This document shows positions 52,268 through 64,000 of a DNA stretch of 64,000 nucleotides, one piece after another; the first letter of the stretch is position 1; each line of letters opens with the position of its first letter. Position numbers and translations under genes: made by a program. Origin of the DNA: Stratiolaelaps scimitus (taxonomy: Eukaryota; Arthropoda; Arachnida; Mesostigmata; Laelapidae); the NCBI GenBank assembly GCA_019614645.1, contig JABWDB010000013.1:1798001-1862000 (forward strand). The letters run 5' to 3'. The notes below the pieces were generated by a model. That model made no database searches. It was not told the DNA's origin and was given only the letters and a program-made list of their open reading frames with translations.

Positions 52268-52353
52268 AAATGTGCGTAAATTCTACGCACATTTGTATTT
52301 AATTTTTTTTTCCTTTTTAATTTTTTTAATTTTTTTTTAATTACTAATTGTAT
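52268..52353. repeat. Perfect 11-bp stem-loop followed by a T-rich tract
   Basis: Arms 52268-52278 and 52284-52294 (aaatgtgcgta) pair perfectly around 5 bases, followed by a strongly T-rich stretch to about 52353. Confidence 0.7.
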
Positions 52354-55300
52354 TTTTAAATAACGATCTTTACGCGCCCCTCATCGAATCTAAGTGAGAT
52401 TCGTTGTGACGTTTTTTCGCCTGTTCTACTCAGAAGATGTTTTAATTAGTCTCGTTTCAAAGGCAGCATTTTGAGGTAGAACAGAAGAACGGCGGCGAAT
52501 GGTCTCGAGGTCACACTGCTTTTCGAGGTGGCCATTTCGATTCGTCGATCTTATTTATCATGTTATTTTATATTATTGTCCTACTGATCTATGCAATATT
52601 CCGTACTTGCATTTGTCTAGAAGTGATGTCATGCCTCCTGTCTGCTATAATACAATCCTTGTAGTCGTGCTCAACCACAGATTTGATGTTTGGCTTAACC
52701 TAGAATTGACCCCCTCCGCTATTTGCGAGCTTCTGTATTTTCTCTCCTAATCGACGTACGAGCCCTTCTTTCAAAACTGCCTATGGCACACACCATTGAG
52801 AGCTTTCGAATGGGAGTAGCAATCCGGAATTCAACGGGTCGAAGGGCACCACCAGCCCGCAGCATATGCTAACCGCGTTCCCCCTTCAAAATCATTACGC
52901 TGGCGCCGTTCGATCATCGACAGCAACAGTATCCACTGTATCTGGAGGAGAAAATCTTCGTGGTTGGTCGTCGGGGGTGGCTCGGGTCCATTTGGCAGAG
53001 AAGAGGCCGAATGGTGCGGCATCGCTTATCGCTCGACACGGAGCGGCAGGTCCCCTTTATTCATGGAGCTCTACGTTTCCATGGTTCACCGTTGACTTCC
53101 TTTACATATCTTCGTCGATGTTAACGCCGTCACTGCAGCTGCTGTGCCGACATGAATGAAGCACATAGTAGCTGTAGTACTCGTAGTTGTATAATGGAGG
53201 AAAATATGGCCGAACATGTCCTATCATTTACCGTCAATGAACAAAATGGAAGAGCACCTGCCAGACCCTCCAGTGATGTCTACGCGTGCTGCTCGGGTGC
53301 ATAACTACATCTAGCGAAGATGAAATTTCGCTAGAGTGAGTAGATAGATATATATACACATACATACACAAGGTTCTTAACAAAACTAATCATAGTAGTT
53401 ATTAGCATCGACCACACAATGAAGTGCTGGATGTATATTTATTGAATATAATATAAAACTATGGTTAATTAACAGAACTGCACTTTTGACGACGCTTAAG
53501 TCCGCGTAAGCAAAACACAAATCAAGAAAGTGTCACAATGTTTTCAGTACACTCTTCAATAACTATTATGCCACAAACGAGTTAGCAAGGTACAGAGTGA
53601 TTGTTAATATTACGTCCAATTGATATGCTTTAAGCTAACTTTCATAAATTATTTTACTAAGTTACCAGATTCATTAGTTATCTTACTAAGGATATCTAAA
53701 TTGGTGGTGTCGCGACGGTTCGAGCGGAAATACTCGTTTTACCAGATCGAAAGTGCCGATGACAGCGCGGGCAGCAAAATCAGCGCCGTCTAAACAAGAA
53801 ACAGACCTCACGTGGAAGCCCGGTTGCTTTAAGTCTCCTCAATGTCTCCGCAATAATGTTATGGCATTTAAGAACCTGGGGAGCCAAGTGAGCTAGCCGC
53901 TTTATTTTCTCATAGAAAATAATCCTCAAGCGATGGAGTCGCTGTGACCCCAAAGTTACGTTCAACAACAACGGCGTGGTGACTCTCAATATTATGACGC
54001 ATTCAACGTGGGCATGTTCCGATTATACACGTATTGATAAGCAACCACTCTGAAAATGAATGGGACAATTATGGAAGGCAAGAGATGAACTAGTCTAAAT
54101 TAGCTGTTACAACACAAATTTGATTGTAAATAGAATGAAAACTCAATAGGCACAACGGCTTACAATACACACTAGCTTTCAGTAGCTTCACAAGATTCAG
54201 TGCTAACAATTGTCCCAATGTTGACAATTTACTCATGTGATCTCGAAAGTCCGCTGAATCATGAACTCGCAATATAATAGATGTTTTTTTTTATTACGTG
54301 CAAAAACGAATTGACATTGCTGGTACACCCTTGAAGATTCGAATGTCACGTCGAAAGAACATTTGGTCAAATAGCTTCCTCAGTGAGGCAGCTATTAGCA
54401 TAGCCTCAGTAGTGGGCTTACCCCTTGACAAATGCAGCGCCTTCATACAACAAAAGCACCATTCATAGTGCCTCCGCCCCCTATATTAAATGTATTCAAG
54501 GAAGTCTACGGCATCTATTCACCTCTCTTACAGCGGGTCACAACCCAGCGACAGCAGGCCTGTGATGAACTCCTTGCGAAGGCTAGATACACAATCGTTG
54601 TCTCAGTGAATGGCGTTCCTGGTATTATGTTTTGTCGTCAGTGAGGCCATATTGAAGGCACGACACGTTGCAGGCGTCCCTTGTCATTTTGCACTACTCG
54701 TTTTGGTAAAAGTTAAGCGTTGCAAGAAAATTGCAGTTCGCTTCGTGAACATCCTGGATTGAAAATTTACGTATTTGCAAAAAACTATAAAGCCTCAAGA
54801 GCCTCAACTTATGAGTATCTATTTACTGAATGTGCTACACACTCATCTACCGAGAACACCATAATTTTTTGCTTTGTATATCCTCTTACTAAACTTTTCC
54901 CCACGCTCAAGGTAGGTTACCACCCATTGACCTTTTTTGTGACGGATCACTTGTGCGTGCCTATAGGCCAGCTTTGGTAGAGAGGATTTACGTGCTGGCA
55001 TCGTCTATTTAGCAAGCTATCCACATGGATCAAGATTGTAGCCGAGATTATTGCTGGTTATAACGGTCTCTCTCATATTGGTCCCGGTAGTGAACGCTAT
55101 GAGTAAGTTGCTATAGTGAGCCGTATGCATGAGTAATTGCTCGTTTAGTATAGTGACATTCTTCCAATCAAGGATCAGCATCCGCTGGAAATATTGTTGT
55201 TTCAAAGGAATATATTAGATTCGTCCATGTGCATAATCCCGTCAAACCGTAGCACGACATTTCGTCGTAAAAAGAATCTGGGTCCGTCTATTTCAAAGAT

Positions 55301-57380
55301 ATTTTATATATGAAAATTGTATGTTTACAACAAATAAACAGTTTTCCCCAGGTGAGTAACGTGCTACGAGATTATTTGAGAAGCTCCCTGACGTTTTTTC
55401 ATTTAAAAAAAAACGTAGATTCTTCATAATAATGATTTTTGCGTATTTTTACATAAGGGTATTATCCCTTTATTTTATTATATTATTATACTACACGATC
55501 CCACCTGGTCGGTAGCTCTTGCACACCCTCATATGACCCCCGTGTGCGAAGTTTTGCACACCCTCACATGACCTCGCGAAGTTATATACCATCTCTTCGG
55601 ATATGGGAGCCGATAAAAAGAAGCTACTTCAAAATCCATGGCCGCAATCAACAACCATTTTCTAGCCGCCGTGAATCTGTTCACACACCTCCGGTTCTAC
55701 TTTTTCGCCCGGGCACAAATATTGGCGACGCCGGCTCGTGTTTATGTTATTTCACCAATGTCTCATCAATAGTGACAGGGTCGCTATTGTGTTAGAATAA
55801 TAATGTACGTTGAGTTCAGAAATCCCTCTGTTTCGGCAGCAATTCGTGGAGCACTCATTTGGCCAGAACCATCCCCATGCAAAGGTCGTCCTTGATAATG
55901 CACTGAACCATGGACTGTGACAGTTCTGTGTGTTTTGCAAGCGTGCGCAGAGATCAGTGCCACGAGTACTGGAAACACCCTTCAAATGCCTAGACGTTCG
56001 CAGAAGTCCACACATGTAGAGATATGTGTGAGCATCGAATGAGTACCCCTAAGGACAACAGCAGAGGAAGACATGAGAAAGACAAAATCCAGCCCTCAAA
56101 TTTTTAATTACCGATGGGCATGCTGAGAATCCCATTACCTTTCAGCCAAAATTATATCGCTATCTAGACGATATTTGACACCGTAATCATATATATTTAA
56201 ACTAGATGTCTTGTTTTTAGCCGAAATTACTCACCTGGCTGATTACATTTGGGCTTAATGAGGCCTGCTATCTGCCATAATTAAGAGTCATTTCACTCCA
56301 AGTCTCCGCCCGGCCTTGGCTCTGTAGGAAGCTTTTCTCGGCCTCCTGATGCGGCCGCATTCATACAGTTCCTATTATATTTCGTCTGACCCCCTACGAT
56401 ACGCTCCAATACACCGGAGCCACCTTAGTGGCCGCGCAGTTAACGATGGGCGTACCAGGAACCTGCTCCCTTACTTCATCGAGAAGTCTGGGTCTCGAAT
56501 GCCGTGACCGCGATCCTGGACCCGCCTAAATTCGCCATCGGGAGCATACTATGTATGATAGTAATGATAATGACTATAGAAGAATTGTAATGGCTACTCA
56601 ATACGACCCTAGCTGTCTCCAGCTTCGATTCGAGTGTACACCTACTTAGACCGACCGAGAGTGCCACGAACTCGGTCTGTACCTATGCTGCATATATTGC
56701 AGATGTCAAAGAGATATCATCTGGCGCCCTGGCATACTGTGAGACTATTCTGCCTATGGGCCAACCGGGCGGGCGGACCGACTGTCAATGTTCGCGCGTG
56801 AGGATCAGCGTAGAGCGTCTAATTGAGGTAGGGTATTTTTATCGATCCAATAACTAGTGACTCAAGTATTGATAGTAAATAGTGCACTGCTAGAGCAGAG
56901 GGCAAAGGGGGCCCAGTTACTCATGACAGCAAATCATTCGTTCAGTGGAGTTGGCCAAAGTTGACTCGATGTTGTAGTTTCTAAAGTCCGGCTATGGAGC
57001 CGGCCTCCTTCCCTCGAGCGACCAGGTCGCTTAGTGTCCGTCAGATGAGTCATACCCTAGATCTATTGTATTCTATCTGACCGTGGCTCCCTGGCCGTGG
57101 AGTGTGCGCTCATTGAGACTACATTGTACCTACATGTCAATGTATTTTCAGCATGTATTTAGCTTCTGCGAGTGAATTGTATCAAAAATGAGGAGGGTGT
57201 ATTATAGAAATGACGAATAGAGTATGAGATCATTATATCAGCACCTAACAATGAACGAGTGAACAAACTCGAACCAAGTACCGTCTGCCCATCGCCGAAT
57301 CGAGACAGATGGAACTTACGAATGTCCCTGAACAACGGCAGCAATGAGCGAGGCCATGAACAGCTTCCCCACTTGTGAAG
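52354..57380. other. Gene-poor region, no recognisable gene
   Basis: Mostly AT-rich with scattered short open frames. A GC-richer block at about 56260-56830 contains one exon-like segment (56702-56826) bounded by a good acceptor (tatattgcag) and a possible donor (GAG followed by GTAGGG), without a recognised protein. Confidence 0.4.
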
Positions 57381-57393
57381 AAAAAAAAAAAAA

Positions 57394-57652
57394 AAAAGAA
57401 AATAAATATAATGTACTATGGAATAATGTAATTGTACAGCATTTTAAGTATAATTTGCAATTTTAGCCTGCCTCTCCCACCTGATGCTATTCAACTGATT
57501 GAAGTGGAACACGCCACCACGCTGACTCAGGCTGTCCATGAGCTCCATGGTTTGTATTGTAACAGGTGGGAGAGGCAGGCTAAAATTGCAAATTATACTT
57601 AAAATGCTGTACAATTACATTATTCCATAGTACATTATATTTATTTTCTTTT
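57394..57652. repeat. Perfect 90-bp inverted repeat with 79-bp loop
   Basis: Arms 57394-57483 and 57563-57652 are identical in reverse complement over all 90 positions; the loop is 57484-57562. A run of about 17 A (57381-57397) leads into the left arm, and imperfect complementarity (ttgtg / cacaa) continues outside it. No open frame of note. It could be a foldback transposon, a hairpin-RNA locus, or a recent template-switch inversion; an assembly artefact must also be considered. Confidence 0.95.
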
Positions 57653-60648
57653 CCACAAACAAAGCTCCAAAGCATGCGCCGAAATTACGAATATAACGGG
57701 TAGTGACAAAAATCAGATAAACACAATACCGGGTCTATCGGAAGTAGCGCAATCCAGCGAGAAGGACCCCTCGGCTTGATCGGGGTCAAGGCATCTCATT
57801 TTCTGCAGATGCATACGTGAAACAATGTGGATGAAAGAGCTCAGAATGAGTTTTGTCACGGCGGAGAGATTGAAGCAGGAACGCCCGCCGCAAAAAGAGG
57901 TTTGCGAGGCTTTCCAACGGCGAGAGAGAGAGAGAGAGAGAGATAACTTGGACGACCTCGCCGAAATGCGTCCGGGTTGGCCTGCAGAGCCCTTCCCCAT
58001 GCGGCGGCTGACTCATCTCAGGCCACCTCTCCACCTCTTGTTCGTCCCGACCACAATCCCGAAGGCCGACCACATTTGGCCCTCCAGATGCAGAAAGACC
58101 TGAACGTTTTGGCCTCGAAAACGCCCTCTGCTTCTAGGCTAGCCTCGAAACGATGAGGACGTGCTTTACGTGTAGGAGATGTGAAATTGTAAAATTGCAC
58201 TTTACTGCTCCGCCAAGCAACACTACGGGCGAAAGTTCGTTAGACAGATACGGAATTATATGAACATAATCTTCGATGCGCGATGATTAATTATTAACAC
58301 TTAATTTAATATTATATAATAGTTTAGTGAGGAACGCGTTAATCGCTGATCTAAGTTTAGATATAGAATACACAGGCACAGTAAATACTACTGCTGCAGT
58401 ATATACATATATATATATATATCTCATACATGCGTGCTTTGAAAAGCAGAGTCAAGAAGGGGTGCTTAAGTATACCAGACATAACAAATGTTTTTAAAGG
58501 ATTTAGAGTATACATTGAGCAACTGTGAATACGCACGCTCAATACAAACGTAGAACTCACGACTCGTACAATAATTCCCTTGCACCAAAACGCCAAAGAG
58601 TCCTATCACCATTAATAGCGTAACCATGAAAAGTGATGATGCACAAAGCTGAAAAAGGTGAGGACACCCCCTAGTTTCCAGCTTGTTTGCGCCCGAAATA
58701 GAATAAAATCCGCCTGTGTCAAAGGGTGTTGTTTATACAGCGATTGACGGATGAAAACGCGGGAGTAATTCCACTCTAGAGAGTTAACTATTTGCAAAAA
58801 AAATTATTATATTTTTTTAAATCGCGTTCTAGTAAAGTAACTCGATTAAAATAACGACTTAAGTGTAGGGCGTCTCATTCTTGGGGATATCTTTATGCAA
58901 GCCGCTGAGTCCTATTGATGCTACAAATAGCGATCCGGCTTAAACCATTGAATGTCTGTCCAAAACAAAGATCTCAGGTAGGCCACGTGAAGAAATTTTC
59001 TAAGCTTTCCGCTACTGAAACAAGCATGCAGCCTGTGTCGATGCTAACGAGAGGCAAATATATGATGTCTACCTTTTTAGCGATCAAATGTTTGACGCTG
59101 TTGCAAAAGCCTCAAAATATCGACACCACAGCAACAGATCTCGATTGCTTCCTAAAAAGTAACGCTTAACAAGTCCACCACAGTTCACCTTTTTTAGGTT
59201 TACTATGTGTTCCCATACATTTTATTTTCGCATTAGATTCGCTTGCTGAAAAATCTTTCCAATATATAGTTCCACTGCAGCCGATACAAGGAAAAACTGT
59301 GCTATGTGTCCGTGCGTGTTCTGCGTCTCGTGTGTGATTGCTCGCACCGTCGCTGTTTGGAATGAATGATTTCGTGCAGCCCGGCTGTCATCACAGCACG
59401 AGACAGTTAGCTAGCCTCGAACACGACTTCTTCACTTCCTGTCGGCTTCCGATCGTGCTTCCACTCAAGGATAGGACGCAGGCCACTCCATGCATATAAT
59501 ACGCTGCCAAGCCAGCGCAACGACCCACCCAGGCCAAAGGGCCAAACGTCGGGCCTATGCCGATCCGCTTTGCTGGCAAAAACCTAGGGACTCCTCTTCG
59601 TCTATCCCAGCGACTCTTTTAACTCGGCCAACGCCCGTGCCCCACCCATACGCACATGGGCTCTCCCGCAGAGTTTCAGTGCTGTCCTGTCCTGTGCGAC
59701 TCCGGCTACTATTACTACTACTACTAATACTAGCGCTATTTACGCCAATATAATGATATTGCTACCAATATTCTGCAATGTCTGATAGTCAAGGAGTCGA
59801 GACGATGGAGTGCAGCGGAGAAGAACAGGATGACTGTGATCTCGTACGCTAATGATAGGGGAAGCGCAGGCCGCTTTCGATAGCGGGGGTGGTTTTAGGA
59901 CCTTTAGGATATCTGGCTTTGGCGTCCTGACGCCGCTGGGGTGGGTTCGTTTATTCGCCCTCGGCTCAGTTGCGCCGTAGTTCAACGCAAATCACGATTC
60001 TGGTGTTGTACTCGGGAACAGAGACAGAGAGAAAGAGAGGGCGGGAGAGAGAGAGAGAGAGAGACTGCACAGACCCATCTAGTATTTATAATAATAATAA
60101 TATACTAAACGAAACGATGTGGCGATATCAGCGTTCGTTTACCACCACCATCATCGACCACAGACAGCAGCAGCCACGGGCCATGTGACTCTTCCCGTAA
60201 GCCGTGACGGGTCTAGATCCGGTTTACCCAGGCTGCCGGCAGAGGGAACCTTCCTCTTTTGGCAGATCCCCTCCCGCTAACGTACAAACGTCCGCCGCAG
60301 ATCTTCAAGCCACATGGCCAGCAGCGGAGTCCCACAAAGCACTCGGCCGTCGGGGTAACCCAAACCCATTTGTCTCCTGTCTGTCAAACTGATTCGGAAG
60401 GAAAAGCAACCGTTCGACCAACGAGCCGATCTACACAAGTCGGCCACAGCTAGTCCACTAGCGGCAACAGCATTGGCAGGGGAGTACCTCCTAACTGGCA
60501 GCATATAGAGAGAGCTCTGCTCTACGAAAGCTGTATCGAGCAATATCTACTCTTGGACTCGTGCACGCCAGCGTAACGAGCTAAGAAGACGAGGCCGCGA
60601 TGGGTCACGAAGCTCGGGCGCGCAGCACAGAGCTCGTGTTGCAGCATG

Positions 60649-60689
<41 letters not shown>

Positions 60690-63600
60690 GGCAACCGCAT
60701 CTAACGGTAATAGTAAGTAAGGCAAGAGCCAACGCTGGCTGACAGGTCTTCTTATGGCTGGCCCCCTCGAGTGCCAGTAACTAGTGACAATTGAAACGGG
60801 GTAGATCGAAGCATGATCTCGATGTCAAAGAGGAGCCAGGCGCTCTGGTGGCCGCCGAGCATTCAGACAAGTGCTGGACACACCCATTCATTCATTCATT
60901 CATGCCGTTTACTTGCCACCGATATTGGATACTGTGGTAATAACTGGGCAACTTACGAACCTCCCATTGCATGGGCGAATCAGACCGAAATTCCTCGATT
61001 ACAAAATGAGCATTTGTAGGAATATAGTTGTATTAGTCTACAATATGTGGCCCACTAACTCTGATCGACCTATATTATATAATTAGCTATAAAAAAGAGA
61101 AAAAGAAAATCGTGAAAATTCTACGTACACTCATCATGGAGTGTATTGAGAAATGAGAGTTGATGAATCGTTTATACAGAAACAATACAGACTTCTCCGC
61201 ACGGGTTGACGCAAACAAAGATGCGAATCCGGTGAGTTTCCCAAAGTAATTCGCGAGTGAGTGCAAATTTTATCAATTCCAACCGTGCGTTCGGAAACCG
61301 ATCAGCTCATTCATCGGTAACTTTAACCCTGATCCAATCGACAGATGAACTACAAATAGTCTGTTGCTGTATTTCACAATATATTCCAGACTCCTCCTCG
61401 TCATCTCCTATTTCTCTCGCTCCCTCCTATGTGGCTAACATCGGCGTAAGATGGCCCAGCAAACGTCAACGGGGCAACGATTCCTATATATGTTTATGCG
61501 GGCTGTAACCCCCCCCTAGTGGCAAATAGCTCACGTATACTTTAATAGCGTTTCCTTCTTTGCCTGCTCGTACTGGGAGAAGGCCCCAATTCCTATTAAA
61601 CATAACGCGTGTTCAACTGCTGCAGACCATGAATTAAAGATCATGTGCCTGCTACAGTCTGTAGTTGGACCCTCGTCGATGGACTCCCGTGTGACCCGCT
61701 CCGCAGCAGGCTGACGCATCACTAGGATGACTCACGCGTCTCCGTGGCAACCAACGCGGCGTCCAGACATTGACTCTTTCCACCTAAAACACAACGGCTT
61801 GGTGGGCGTTATAGTGGTCTCGGTGAGCTGTCGTGTACAACATACTCGCGCCATGCGACTCTGGGACAGGAACAGCCACCAATTTCTAAACAACACACTA
61901 TCGGTCCTCACAGAGTTCCTTTGATGCCACCGTGAGATGAGACCACAGCGCATCGTCATAGCTAACTGTATGGTGGCCATTTGTTGAGTGATTCAAAGTG
62001 AAGCGGCCAATCAAACAGTCTAACTAACAGCTAACCTAAGTCAATCGAAACAGATATAAAAACCACAATCAGCATATTACCCACGTCATCCGCATTATCG
62101 ACAAATGTTCAATACTAAATTACTGAGTACTTCAGCAATTTACCTAAGCAATTCATTCCCCGAATATGAATAGGTATGCATTGCAGCTATGTTTCCAGCT
62201 ATGTATATTATCGGAAAAATCACGACGATCCGTTGGATCGATCGAGACCTGTTGAAATCTGAAGCAAGCTACAACAAAAGGTGATAACGAAAATGGATTA
62301 TCATGCTCATCTTCGAATTCAAGATGAAAACACATGGCAATGAATTTTCATTTTATACTGCTACCGTTTTTCTGTTTTCTTTATTGTATATTAATAATAA
62401 TATGTATAGATTTGTCTCTGGGCTTATGCGGGTGTTCCAGTTGCTTTCGCTTTAAGTGAGAATCCGGTCACATGAGTCTATGACTGAAATTATTCCTATA
62501 TATATATATATTGTAAAATGAGTCTGAGACTGAGATTGGTCCCGTATGCTATTTAAGTGATGATGCTTCTGTCCGCCTAGTTTTTTTTGGTTTTAATTTT
62601 ATAAATTACCTATATACTCATTACCTCCCCCCGTTCTTAATTCATCGTCAATTTGCATCCTACGATAATACACCGAGACGCATTTTAACCGCGTAAACTC
62701 TCAATATTGTTCTTTATTTCATGTAATAAAAGGTAGACTTGACCAGCGAGTCGGTTTCCAATACAGCAGAGCAAACCTGACTCGAACGGCAGCAGTTTTA
62801 ATCGTCCGCCATCAATTAGTAACCCCCCTGCATATTTCTCTCTCCACTATCGGGTTGCGATCGACAGTTCAGGTAAGCGGCAGTTGTTTTTAGTTTTTGT
62901 TGTTCTTTTTTTAATATAGATTAATAAATTAGCTAAAAAAATTAGTCAGTCCTGTCCGCGCGCGCGCACACACACATACACATACCGAGCCACAAAAAAG
63001 TTACGAGATTCGGTGAAATTAAATACTGCTGGTTTTTCAGGTTTCACTCTCTCCTTGCTTCTGAGGCATCTTTACCTTTTTGAGTTTTATTATATATTGT
63101 TATTATTATTATTATTTATATTGTTGTTTTGTTGTTGTTGTTATTATTAATATTTTTATTTTTTTCTTGTAATTGTTGTTGGTCTGCATGCGTTCGTCTG
63201 TTATTTGTTGCTGCCGTAGCCAATTGTTGTCACATGGTCATTTATGTTCGTTGTTGTTGTTGTTGTTGTTGTTGCTTCTTCTTCTGTTAATAATAGAAAA
63301 AACTGAATCATCTCCTGCTGCTTTTCGGTGTCTTCACTTTCTCTGTTCCAGTTCGTACTCTTTCAGACTTCCCTCTCTCTCTCTCCTTCTATCCTCGATA
63401 GCTCTCTCTCTCTCTCTCTCCCAGTGATTTGGCGGCTCCCGTCGTGGCACACATTGGCTGATCGACATCTCTTAAACACTGTCACATGCAGCGAACTGTA
63501 GCCGGCAATGTAGCCGGTAGGGCGAGGCTACTGTAGGCTACGACTTGGCTGTGGTTACTTGATAAGCTTACTGTGGCATACGCTGCTTGAGGTCTTTTCT

Positions 63601-64000
63601 CTGTAGCCACTGCGCATTTTCTCATTTACTCGCTCATGATCCACGAAATACGTCTTCATCGCACAAGAAGAGGTTGATGTGTATATTGTTTGTCTATTTC
63701 TATTTGTCAAAATATCTCCATAATACTTCACACATCTCCCCAACTCTCTACAGCTGGTGTTTGCTGTTGTTGTTGTTTAACTAGTCTGCAAATAAAAATA
63801 CGTCGAAGGCCCCTTGTGACCTGCCGGCTTTCTTCTTTCTTTAACGATACAGCTAAAGAAGCGTAGCCCATAGGGGCCATGGTAATGGTGAGACGGGAGG
63901 AGCCCACTATTTGAGAGGACCGATTGGATGATATTCGCTGTTGCTGAGATTCACCTTCGAATGGGGTGTACCTTCCGTTATTTTCGTTCTACTCCATCAC
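57653..64000. other. Gene-poor 3' end of window
   Basis: No recognisable gene. Microsatellites include GA (about 57924-57942 and 60048-60063), AT (about 60653-60682), ATTC (about 60887-60902), GTT (about 63251-63274) and CT (about 63402-63420). GC-richer stretches at about 59350-60560 have overlapping open frames on both strands without domain content; they might be promoter or 5' untranslated sequence of a gene outside the window. Confidence 0.4.

Noticed and set aside
57825..58103. Open frame with an Arg-Glu repeat
   Set aside because: The repeat is a GA microsatellite translated; both strands are open here and nothing matches a family.
63100..63430. Poly-Leu open frame in a TTG/CTT repeat region
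   Set aside because: It is a translation of microsatellites and pyrimidine runs with no non-repetitive coding support.

Overview
This window is animal nuclear DNA. All recognisable genes are split by spliceosomal introns, codon phase is preserved across GT..AG junctions, microsatellites are frequent (especially long AT runs), and the mobile elements are animal types (mariner, a non-LTR relic, tRNA-like short repeats). The gene content (IFT122, a short ABCC transporter, TRMT10C, ADSL, ATPAF1, PIGU) fits an arthropod. I lean towards a parasitiform mite, but that is inference; no database search was run. Gene names come from recognising conserved protein sequence, and exon borders from reading splice sites and phase by eye.

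Layout. 0.6-2.8 kb: PIGU (minus, 2 exons), a GPI transamidase subunit. 5.5-10.4 kb: IFT122 (plus, 6 exons), an intraflagellar transport-A subunit, transcribed divergently from PIGU. 11.0-25.0 kb: a full-length ABCC/MRP-type transporter (minus, 18 exons), convergent with IFT122, with an unusual Ser/Lys-rich N-terminal extension and a degraded non-LTR retrotransposon fragment in intron 1. 27.0-29.5 kb: TRMT10C (minus, 4 exons), the methyltransferase subunit of mitochondrial RNase P. 30.8-32.3 kb: an internally deleted mariner with intact ends and two tRNA-like short-repeat fragments. 33.3-38.3 kb: ADSL (minus, 5 exons); its intron 1 holds a second, decayed mariner and intron 2 a miRNA-like hairpin. 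38.3-45.6 kb: mostly noncoding, with one GC-rich exon-like block and one small cysteine-containing ORF. 45.6-51.9 kb: ATPAF1 (plus, 4 exons), with a 4.2 kb last intron. 52-64 kb: no recognisable gene; microsatellites, low-complexity DNA and a perfect 90-bp inverted repeat.

The genes are unrelated housekeeping loci and do not form one pathway, though TRMT10C and ATPAF1 are both mitochondrial. I did not find a convincing new multigene system. The most unusual signals are the long perfect hairpin near 57.5 kb, the basic tail on the ABCC transporter, the intronic hairpin in ADSL and the internally deleted mariner.
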